Part shown: one piece after another, positions 1-5,207 of the stretch
How positions within the stretch are numbered: position 1 is the first letter of the stretch
Layout: each line of letters starts with the position of its first letter
Assembly: GCA_012515885.1 (NCBI GenBank)
Contig: JAAYXN010000408.1
Coordinates: forward strand, 1 to 5,207
Source of the DNA: Rhodococcus sp. (in: high G+C Gram-positive bacteria)
GTDB taxonomy: Bacteria; Actinomycetota; Actinomycetes; Mycobacteriales; Mycobacteriaceae
Length of the DNA stretch: 5,207 bases
Reading direction: 5' to 3'
The notes under the pieces: generated by a model
Database searches by the model: none
What the model saw: the letters and a program-made list of their open reading frames with translations, nothing else
What the model was told of the DNA's origin: nothing
Translations under genes and position numbers: made by a program

Positions 1-70
1 ATGGTGAAGAGAATAGTCCAACGAGAGCGTCGGCCCCCACCGCGTACCCCGCTCGTGTTAGACAGGGTTT
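1..70. other. Leader upstream of qor, no assignable gene
   Basis: No complete gene fits here. Two plus-strand frames stay open from the left edge, one stopping at 84 and the other at 89, so the tail of an upstream gene overlapping the start of qor cannot be ruled out. On the minus strand a GTG at 40-38 opens a frame running off the left edge (reads M-G-A-D-A-L-V-G-L-F-S-S-P), which could be the beginning of a divergent gene, but it has only a weak ribosome binding site. In relatives the heme A synthase gene ctaA lies near this spot, but the 13 visible residues are not enough to claim it. I see no clear TANNNT -10 box for qor. Confidence 0.3.
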
Positions 71-1039
71 ATGCGTGCCATTGAAGTAGCCAGCCACGGC
101 GGTCCTGACGTTCTTATTGCCACTGACGTACCGCCTCCTGTACCCGGGCCCACCGATTTGCTGGTTGACGTCGAATGCGCGGGCGTCAACTTCATCGACA
201 CCTACTTTCGTACCGGCGCCTACCCGCAAGAGGTGCCCTACATTCCGGGCAGCGAGGGCACCGGAATTGTGCGTGAGGTCGGCGGCGATGTCGACGGGTT
301 CGCGCCCGGTGACCGAGTGGCGTGGGCGAGCGCGCCCGGCAGTTATGCCGAGCAGGTGTGCGTCCCGGCGGCGGTCGCGGTTGCGGTTCCTGCTGGCGTC
401 TCCCCTGCACAGGCCGCGTCGGCGTTGTTGCAGGGCATGACGGCGCACTATCTGGTCCATTCGACGTATCCGGTCCAGAGCGGCGACACCGTTCTCGTGC
501 ACGCGGGTGCTGGCGGTGTGGGGCTTCTTCTCACCCAGATGGCAGCGAACCTGGGTGCTTCGGTTCTAACGACGGTGTCCACTGATGAGAAGGAAGCACT
601 CTCGCGCGCGGCTGGGGCGGTCGAGGTGTACCGATACGACGACGATGTCGCCGACCGTGCGCGAGCGTTCACAGGCGGGGACGGCGTCGCCGCTGTCTAT
701 GACGGTGTGGGTGCGGCAACGTTCGATACCAGCGTCGCGGCGGTACGCACGCGCGGCACCGTCGTCCTCTTTGGTGCTGCGAGTGGCCCGGTGCCTCCCG
801 TCGATCCGCAACGGCTCAATGCTGCGGGTTCGATCTATCTGACCCGCCCGTCGCTTGGGGCGTACATCCGGGATCGACAAGAGCTTGTATGGCGGGCCGG
901 GGACGTTTTCACGGCGCTCGCAGACGGCTCGCTGAATCTGCGGGTAGGCGCCGAGTATCCGCTCGAAGAGGCAGCTCAGGCGCACCGCGATTTGGAAGGA
1001 CGCCGAACCACCGGGTCGATCGTCCTGAGAGTTCAGTAG
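71..1039 (+). CDS. qor: Zinc-independent NADPH:quinone oxidoreductase (MDR superfamily)
   Basis: A 322-residue protein, the normal length for bacterial Qor. The family transfers hydride from NADPH to quinones or related enones in the cytoplasm; the true substrate here is unknown. The N-terminal GroES-like domain (about 1-125) carries the quinone oxidoreductase signature AGVNFIDTYFRTGAYP at 37-52 and GSEGTG at 60-65. The cysteine expected in zinc-dependent alcohol dehydrogenases is replaced by Asn40, so no catalytic zinc is expected. The Rossmann domain (about 126-260) shows the nucleotide-binding loop AGAGGVG at 145-151, and YDGVG at 210-214. An in-frame TAG at 59-61 makes ATG 71 the earliest possible start; a weak AGGG (64-67) precedes it at short spacing. 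The gene converges on ctaB. The family call is firm. Sister MDR reductases such as crotonyl-CoA reductase-like enzymes are less likely given the signature. Confidence 0.93.
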   Translation: MRAIEVASHGGPDVLIATDVPPPVPGPTDLLVDVECAGVNFIDTYFRTGAYPQEVPYIPGSEGTGIVREVGGDVDGFAPGDRVAWASAPGSYAEQVCVPAAVAVAVPAGVSPAQAASALLQGMTAHYLVHSTYPVQSGDTVLVHAGAGGVGLLLTQMAANLGASVLTTVSTDEKEALSRAAGAVEVYRYDDDVADRARAFTGGDGVAAVYDGVGAATFDTSVAAVRTRGTVVLFGAASGPVPPVDPQRLNAAGSIYLTRPSLGAYIRDRQELVWRAGDVFTALADGSLNLRVGAEYPLEEAAQAHRDLEGRRTTGSIVLRVQ

Positions 1040-1057
1040 GCAGCTGAGCGTGGATAG

Positions 1058-2044
1058 TTACTTCGTGAGCAGGTTCAGCACTGTTTCGAGGCCGAGAACC
1101 GAGTCGACCGCAAGTCCGACGAACACAATCGCGAGGTAGTTATTGGATTGCAGGAACAGGCGCAGCGGCTTGACTGCTGCGCCTCCTCGCACGCTGCGGT
1201 ACAGCTGGGTTGCCATGATGAGGAACCACAGGCCCGCTGCGATGGTGATACCGGCGTAGATGAGGCCAGCTGCTGGGACAAGAACCAGCGTGGTGATGAC
1301 CATGGCCCAGCTGTAGAGCAGGATCTGCTTGGTGACGTGCTGTTCGGTGGCGATTACCGGCAGCATGGGGACACCCGCCGCCTTGTAGTCCTCCTTGTAG
1401 CGCATCGCCAGCGCCCACGTGTGTGGCGGTGTCCAGAAGAAGATCACCAGGAACAGCACCAGCGGTTCCCACGACAGCGATCCGGTCACTGCTGCCCAAC
1501 CGACGAGGACGGGCATACACCCGGCGGCACCGCCCCACACCACGTTCTGCCAGGTACGTCGCTTGAGAACCATTGTGTAGATGAGGACATAGAACGCGAT
1601 GGTGATGACGACGAGGACCCCAGCGAGCAGGTTGGCGCGCCACCACAGCCACGCGAACGACACGACGCCGAGAACAAGTCCGAAGATCAAAGCATGTGAG
1701 GTGGGTACCGCTTCGCGCGCCAGTGGACGACGCTCGGTACGTTTCATCACCTTGTCGATATCGGCGTCGACGACGCAGTTCAGCGAGTTTGCGCTCGCGG
1801 CACCCATCCAGCCACCGAACAGTGTGGACAGGATCAGGACGATGTCGACGGCGCCGCGGTCGGCGAGAAGCATGGCCGGAATGGTCGCGACCAGCAGGAG
1901 TTCGATAACTCGGGGTTTGGTTAGGGCAATGTAGGCGAGCACTTTGCCGCTTACACGACCGAACAGTGTGTCTGAACGCGGCGAGGAAGCCACAGTTCCG
2001 GGGCTGCCGAAGCCGTGTCCGCTCGGCCGTTGCCCTGCCCGCAC
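1058..2044 (-). CDS. ctaB: Protoheme IX farnesyltransferase (heme O synthase)
   Basis: A 328-residue integral membrane prenyltransferase of the UbiA family. It joins a farnesyl group from farnesyl diphosphate to protoheme IX, giving heme O, the precursor of heme A for aa3-type cytochrome oxidase. About nine membrane segments can be seen, near 46-61, 66-89, 117-135, 139-160, 168-190, 192-214, 241-259, 262-282 and 303-319. The first Asp-rich prenyl-diphosphate motif is NCVVDADID (Asn89, Asp93, Asp97), followed by KVMKRTERRP. The second acidic loop contains YKEDYKAAGVPMLP (Asp219). The family hallmarks ALTKPRVIELL (40-50) and FFWTPPHTWALAMRY (202-216) are present. I chose the GTG at 2044 because GAGGAG lies 5 bases upstream. 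A TTG at 2071 would add nine residues but has a poor binding site; a GTG at 1993 would trim the protein. The hydrophilic N-terminus of about 35 residues is somewhat longer than I recall for mycobacterial CtaB and lacks a signal peptide. Confidence 0.97.
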   Translation of the reverse strand: MRAGQRPSGHGFGSPGTVASSPRSDTLFGRVSGKVLAYIALTKPRVIELLLVATIPAMLLADRGAVDIVLILSTLFGGWMGAASANSLNCVVDADIDKVMKRTERRPLAREAVPTSHALIFGLVLGVVSFAWLWWRANLLAGVLVVITIAFYVLIYTMVLKRRTWQNVVWGGAAGCMPVLVGWAAVTGSLSWEPLVLFLVIFFWTPPHTWALAMRYKEDYKAAGVPMLPVIATEQHVTKQILLYSWAMVITTLVLVPAAGLIYAGITIAAGLWFLIMATQLYRSVRGGAAVKPLRLFLQSNNYLAIVFVGLAVDSVLGLETVLNLLTK

Positions 2045-2049
2045 GTTTT

Positions 2050-2055
2050 CTCCTC
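2050..2055 (-). promoter_or_regulatory. Ribosome binding site deciding the ctaB start
   Basis: On the minus strand this reads GAGGAG, followed by AAAAC and then the GTG start at 2044. Both the match to the 16S rRNA tail and the 5-base spacing are strong, which favours GTG 2044 over the upstream TTG at 2071. Confidence 0.75.
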
Positions 2056-2118
2056 GCACCGTCTCACCCAAGATTTCGAAGACTTCTCATTTTGCGCTCG
2101 CTGGCGCGCCGACTGTCT

Positions 2119-2144
2119 CCGGCGCACGCTCATACCCGGCGCAC
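2119..2144. repeat. Nine-base direct repeat CCGGCGCAC, 17-base period
   Basis: Two exact copies of CCGGCGCAC lie at 2119-2127 and 2136-2144, separated by eight bases. The inverted pair CGACTGT (2110-2116) and ACAGTCG (2149-2155) flanks them almost symmetrically. The block lies over, or just downstream of, the possible ctaB promoters, so it could be an operator. The repeat is directly visible; the regulatory role is inference. A seven-base inverted pair alone is expected by chance in a region of this size, whereas a nine-base direct repeat is less so. Confidence 0.5.
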
Positions 2145-2161
2145 TACTACAGTCGATGGTA
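2129..2161 (-). promoter_or_regulatory. Candidate ctaB promoter elements
   Basis: Read on the minus strand, two weak options exist. One is TCGACT (2156-2151) and TATGAG (2134-2129) with a 16-base spacer, but the -10 lacks the usual final T. The other is TACCAT (2161-2156), which fits the actinobacterial TANNNT -10 pattern but has only a poor -35 upstream. Either would give a leader of roughly 80-105 bases before the GTG at 2044. Confidence 0.25.
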
Positions 2162-2185
2162 GACGCCGACTTCAGGCGAACCGAA

Positions 2186-2214
2186 TCGACCCACAATCAC
2201 ACGGGCATTAGGCT
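2186..2214 (+). promoter_or_regulatory. Candidate tkt-tal promoter
   Basis: TCGACC at 2186-2191 matches four of six positions of the TTGACA -35 box. TAGGCT at 2209-2214 fits the actinobacterial TANNNT -10 pattern, and the spacer is 17 bases. Transcription would start near 2221, giving a leader of about 118 bases before GTG 2339. This is a pattern match only; other start points in the region are possible. Confidence 0.3.
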
Positions 2215-2323
2215 TAAGTGGCAGCCTCGATGCTGTCCGCTCGGCGTTTTACGTTTGTTCTCGGCATAGCTGGTTCGTGCCGACGGCGAGCGCGATCCGC
2301 CACGCTCCGTGTTCACCCATGTC

Positions 2324-2329
2324 AGGAGA
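2324..2329 (+). promoter_or_regulatory. Ribosome binding site deciding the tkt start
   Basis: AGGAGA lies 9 bases upstream of the GTG at 2339. A GTG at 2309 in the same frame would place this site inside the coding sequence, so the shorter form is preferred. The spacing is slightly long but workable. Confidence 0.65.
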
Positions 2330-2338
2330 CTTCAGCTC

Positions 2339-4447
2339 GTGTCGACTACAGACGAGATTCGCGCCCTCACCCAGGCAGTACACCCGACGGACTGGACGGA
2401 ACTCGACACTCGAGCCGTCGATACTGCTCGTGTCTTGGCGGCGGACGCCGTTCAAAAGGTGGGGAATGGTCACCCCGGTACTGCGATGAGCCTTGCGCCT
2501 CTCGCCTACACCCTGTTTCAGCGAGTCATGCGACACGACCCGGTTGATGCGGACTGGATCGGCCGCGACCGTTTCGTGTTGTCGTGCGGGCACTCAAGCC
2601 TGACCCTGTATGTGCAGCTGTACCTTGCAGGTTTCGGTCTCGAGCTTGCGGACTTGGAGTCGCTGCGAACCTGGGGTGCTAAGACTCCCGGCCACCCAGA
2701 GTTCGGTCACACCCGCGGTGTAGAGATCACTACCGGCCCACTCGGTCAGGGTCTGGCCTCCGCCGTCGGCATGGCTATGGCGGCGCGCCGTGAGCGTGGA
2801 CTTTTTGACCCGGAGGCCCCTGCCGGTGAAAGCCCGTTCGATCACCACATTTACGTGGTCGCCTCGGACGGCGACATCGAAGAGGGCGTCACCTCGGAAG
2901 CCTCATCGCTGGCTGGTGTTCAGCAGCTGGGCAACCTGACGGTCATCTACGACGACAACAAGATTTCCATTGAGGACGACACCCAGATCGCCCTGTCGGA
3001 GGACACCGCGAAGCGGTACGAGTCCTACGGCTGGCACGTGCAGGTCGTCGAAGGCGGCGAGGACATCGTCGCTATCGAAGCTGCTCTGGACGCTGCTCGC
3101 GCTGAGGTATCGAAGCCCTCGATCATTCTGCTGCGCACCATCATTGGCTACCCGGCGCCGACAAAGATGAACACCGGTGCTGCTCATGGCGCTGCGCTTG
3201 GTGCCGACGAGGTTGCCGCGATCAAGCGTGAACTCGGTTTCAATCCGGACGCGTCGTTTGAGGTTGATGACGCGGTCATCGCCCATACCCGTCAGGCTCA
3301 GACGCGCGGTGCGGAAGCAAAGGCGCAGTGGTCCAAGAGCTTTAATGACTGGGCGTCGCGTAACCCGGAGCGCAAGGCGCTGCTGGACCGACTGATCGCA
3401 CACGAGTTGCCTGCTGGCTGGGCAGACGAGCTGCCGACCTGGGCACCAGATACCAAGGGTGTTGCTACCCGCAAGGCGTCGTCGTCGTTCCTCAATGCTG
3501 TCGGCGCCGCGCTTCCTGAACTGTGGGGTGGCTCCGCGGACCTCGCCGAGTCCAACAACACCACGATCTCCGGCTCGGAATCCTTCGGTCCCGCCGACAT
3601 TTCGACGTCGACCTGGACGGCAACCCCGTACGGGCGCACCCTGCACTTCGGTGTTCGCGAGCACGCTATGGGCTCGGTCCTCAACGGCATTGCGCTGCAC
3701 GGGCCTACCCTGCCGTACGGCGGCACGTTCCTCGTCTTCAGCGACTACATGCGTCCCGCTGTTCGTCTCGCCGCGTTGATGAAGACGGCCGTGACGTACG
3801 TGTGGACGCACGATTCCATCGGTCTTGGTGAGGATGGTCCGACGCACCAGCCGATCGAGCACCTTGCCGCACTGCGCGCGATCCCGGGCCTGTCTGTGGT
3901 CCGCCCCGGCGATGCCAACGAGACTATCCACGCATGGCGTGCGGTCATCGAACGCACCACCCACGAGGGCACCCGCGGCCCAGCTGGTCTTGCGCTGACT
4001 CGCCAGAACGTGCCGGTCCTTGAGGGCACCAGCTACGAGGGCGTTGCCCGCGGCGGATACATCTTGGCTGAGGCGTCGTCGGGTGTTCCCGAGGTCGTTC
4101 TCATCGGTACCGGTTCGGAGCTGCAGTTGGCTGTCGCTGCACGCGAGGCGCTGGAAGCCGACGGGGTACCTACCCGCGTCGTCTCCATGCCGTGTGTCGA
4201 GTGGTTCGATGAGCAGGATCAGGCGTACCGGGATGGCGTCTTGCCGCCCACAGTGAAGGCCCGCGTCGTCGTTGAGGCCGGTATCGCAATGCCGTGGCAC
4301 CGCTTCGTTGGTTCTGAAGGCGAAATCGTCTCAATTGAGCATTTCGGTGCGTCGGCTGATTTCGAGACGCTGTTCCGCGAGTTCGGTTTCACGCCTGAGG
4401 CGGTCACCGCCGCGGCTAAGCGTTCACTTGCACGAGTGAAGGGATAA
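2339..4447 (+). CDS. tkt: Transketolase
   Basis: A 702-residue cytoplasmic enzyme using thiamine diphosphate and a divalent metal. It moves two-carbon ketol units between sugar phosphates (xylulose-5-P to ribose-5-P or erythrose-4-P) in the non-oxidative pentose phosphate pathway. Full family length. The N-terminal cofactor domain shows GNGHPG at 42-47, CGHSS at 83-87, GPLGQG at 133-138, and the diphosphate/metal motif from DGDIEEG (177-183) to YDDNKIS (204-210, Asn207). An active-site-type His is at 283 (AAHGAALG). The pyrimidine domain has FGVREHAMG with the expected catalytic Glu441, and HDSIGLGEDGPTHQPIEH at 491-508. The C-terminal domain contains GTGSELQLAV (590-599). GTG 2339 fits the AGGAGA upstream and the usual actinobacterial N-terminus (M-S/T-T-x-x-E-I-x-A-L-T). 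An upstream GTG at 2309 would add ten residues. tal follows after 4 bases, so the two are almost certainly co-transcribed. No key residue appears to be missing. Confidence 0.97.
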   Translation: MSTTDEIRALTQAVHPTDWTELDTRAVDTARVLAADAVQKVGNGHPGTAMSLAPLAYTLFQRVMRHDPVDADWIGRDRFVLSCGHSSLTLYVQLYLAGFGLELADLESLRTWGAKTPGHPEFGHTRGVEITTGPLGQGLASAVGMAMAARRERGLFDPEAPAGESPFDHHIYVVASDGDIEEGVTSEASSLAGVQQLGNLTVIYDDNKISIEDDTQIALSEDTAKRYESYGWHVQVVEGGEDIVAIEAALDAARAEVSKPSIILLRTIIGYPAPTKMNTGAAHGAALGADEVAAIKRELGFNPDASFEVDDAVIAHTRQAQTRGAEAKAQWSKSFNDWASRNPERKALLDRLIAHELPAGWADELPTWAPDTKGVATRKASSSFLNAVGAALPELWGGSADLAESNNTTISGSESFGPADISTSTWTATPYGRTLHFGVREHAMGSVLNGIALHGPTLPYGGTFLVFSDYMRPAVRLAALMKTAVTYVWTHDSIGLGEDGPTHQPIEHLAALRAIPGLSVVRPGDANETIHAWRAVIERTTHEGTRGPAGLALTRQNVPVLEGTSYEGVARGGYILAEASSGVPEVVLIGTGSELQLAVAAREALEADGVPTRVVSMPCVEWFDEQDQAYRDGVLPPTVKARVVVEAGIAMPWHRFVGSEGEIVSIEHFGASADFETLFREFGFTPEAVTAAAKRSLARVKG
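4439..4444 (+). promoter_or_regulatory. Ribosome binding site of tal inside the end of tkt
   Basis: AAGGGA lies 7 bases before the GTG at 4452 and within the last codons of tkt, directly before its TAA. This arrangement suggests that translation of tal is coupled to that of tkt. Confidence 0.6.
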
Positions 4448-4451
4448 TCCG

Positions 4452-5207
4452 GTGACGGACGACAGCATTCAAAACAGCAACCTGGCCAAGCTCTCCGAGG
4501 CCGGGGTGTCGGTGTGGCTCGATGATCTCTCTCGTGAACGCATCGAATCGGGAAACCTTGCGGAGCTGATCGCTACCCGCAGCGTCGTGGGTGTCACCAC
4601 CAATCCCGCGATTTTCCAGGCGGCACTCAGCAAGGGAAACTCGTACGACGCACAGGTCCGCGAGCTTGCCGCTGCCGGCGCGGACGTCGATGGCGCGATT
4701 ACCGCCATCACTACCGACGATGTTCGCAGTGCCTGCGACGTGTTGGCAGCGACGTTCGACGCTACCGGCGGGCTCGATGGCCGCGTGTCCATTGAGGTGG
4801 ATCCGCGCTTCGCTCACGACACTGACAAGACGGTGGCTCAGGCCATCGAATTGTGGAACGTCGTGGACCGGCCCAACCTGTACATCAAGATTCCGGCCAC
4901 CGACGCTGGCCTGCCCGCGATCACGCAGGTTCTTGCCGCTGGCATCAGCGTCAACGTGACCTTGATTTTCTCGGTGCAGCGTTACGAGCAGGTCATCACC
5001 GCGTACCTCGATGGTCTGGCTGCGGCTAAGGAAGCTGGCCACGATCTGGCGGGTATCCACTCGGTTGCTTCGTTCTTCGTTTCCCGCGTCGATACCGAAA
5101 TTGACGCCCGTCTTGAGGCGATTGGCAGCGACGAAGCACTCGCTCTGCGCGGCAAGGCGGGTCTCGCTAACGCCCGCCTGGCGTATGTCGCGTACAAGCA
5201 GGCTTTC
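4452..5207 (+). CDS. tal: Transaldolase (3' end cut off by window edge)
   Basis: The first 252 residues of a transaldolase; the frame is still open at the window edge. Actinobacterial members are about 360-375 residues, so roughly the last third is missing. The enzyme moves a dihydroxyacetone unit from sedoheptulose-7-P to glyceraldehyde-3-P in the non-oxidative pentose phosphate pathway, through a Schiff base on a lysine. The signature VGVTTNPAIF is at 46-55. The expected catalytic residues are visible: Asp24 (in WLDDLSRERI), Glu115 (in SIEVDPR) and the Schiff-base Lys146 (in LYIKIPAT). GISVNVTLIFS at 164-174 forms a further conserved barrel strand. The GTG start at 4452 lies four bases after the tkt stop and has its own binding site in the end of tkt. 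Relatives carry zwf, opcA and pgl next, which would lie beyond this window. No damage is visible. Confidence 0.96.
   Translation, partial: MTDDSIQNSNLAKLSEAGVSVWLDDLSRERIESGNLAELIATRSVVGVTTNPAIFQAALSKGNSYDAQVRELAAAGADVDGAITAITTDDVRSACDVLAATFDATGGLDGRVSIEVDPRFAHDTDKTVAQAIELWNVVDRPNLYIKIPATDAGLPAITQVLAAGISVNVTLIFSVQRYEQVITAYLDGLAAAKEAGHDLAGIHSVASFFVSRVDTEIDARLEAIGSDEALALRGKAGLANARLAYVAYKQAF

Larger units (their letters stand above)
2045..2338. promoter_or_regulatory. Divergent ctaB / tkt intergenic control region
   Basis: About 294 bases separate the ctaB and tkt starts, which point away from each other, so promoters for both should lie here. None of the short open frames crossing it has a good binding site together with a recognisable product, so I treat it as non-coding. 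It contains a palindrome GGCGCGCC (2103-2110), a nine-base direct repeat CCGGCGCAC (2119-2127 and 2136-2144), an inverted pair CGACTGT / ACAGTCG (2110-2116 and 2149-2155), and a weak five-base stem AGGCT / AGCCT (2210-2214 and 2223-2227). I recognise no riboswitch or known operator. Confidence 0.7.

Noticed and set aside
566..985. Minus-strand open frame (139 codons) antisense to qor
   Set aside because: A codon-aligned shadow of qor with an Arg-rich product and no recognisable motif.
1148..1699. Plus-strand open frame (183 codons) antisense to ctaB
   Set aside because: It is codon-aligned with ctaB, and its Asp/Glu/His/Arg-rich product is the expected mirror of hydrophobic membrane-protein codons. 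It has no domain.
2210..2227. Small hairpin AGGCT / AGCCT near the proposed tkt transcription start
   Set aside because: The stem is only five base pairs with an eight-base loop and no T-run. It is too weak to call a terminator or riboswitch and is expected by chance.
1944..2269. Several short overlapping plus-strand frames reaching into the ctaB-tkt gap
   Set aside because: They begin inside ctaB in the antisense direction, overlap one another in different frames, and give low-complexity Arg/Ser/Pro-rich products without binding sites. The gap is better explained as a control region.
2903..4300. Long minus-strand open frame (465 codons) antisense to tkt
   Set aside because: It shares codon boundaries with tkt, so it can only be stopped opposite TTA, CTA or TCA codons, which are rare in this GC-rich gene. 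The product is Arg- and Gly-rich, has no recognisable domain, and I see no supporting binding site.
4416..5060. Minus-strand open frame (214 codons) antisense to tal
   Set aside because: It has the same codon-aligned antisense register as the tkt shadow. The translation has no recognisable family, while tal on the plus strand shows all its catalytic motifs.

Overview
This is a stretch of ordinary chromosomal core genome. It most likely comes from a moderately GC-rich actinobacterium of the Mycobacteriales (the Mycobacterium / Corynebacterium / Rhodococcus side of the phylum). Three things point there: the protein sequences look actinobacterial, GTG starts are common, and the order qor - ctaB - tkt - tal, with ctaB facing the opposite way, is the neighbourhood I recall from mycobacteria and corynebacteria. 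I cannot name the genus from the sequence alone.

Layout. Positions 1-70 are a short leader upstream of qor with no gene I can assign. A zinc-independent quinone oxidoreductase (qor, 71-1039, +) runs convergently into heme O synthase (ctaB, -). Only 18 bases separate the two stop codons. Between ctaB and transketolase lies a divergent control region of about 294 bases (2045-2338), which holds candidate promoters for both sides and a small group of repeats. Transketolase (tkt, +) is followed after 4 bases by transaldolase (tal, +), which runs off the right edge of the window after 252 residues.

How the genes work together. tkt and tal form a tightly packed pair for the non-oxidative pentose phosphate pathway, moving two- and three-carbon units between sugar phosphates. 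Related genomes continue with zwf, opcA and pgl, so the operon probably continues to the right. ctaB turns protoheme IX into heme O, the precursor of the heme A used by the aa3-type cytochrome oxidase. qor reduces quinones or related enones with NADPH, the cofactor that the oxidative pentose phosphate branch supplies. The link between respiration and carbon metabolism is a conserved neighbourhood. I infer no physical complex.

I corrected two starts from the ribosome binding sites: ctaB to the GTG at 2044 and tkt to the GTG at 2339. I found no mobile element, tRNA, rRNA, CRISPR array or broken gene, and no convincing sign of an undescribed system. The most interesting non-coding feature is the repeat cluster at 2110-2155, over or just downstream of the likely ctaB promoter.
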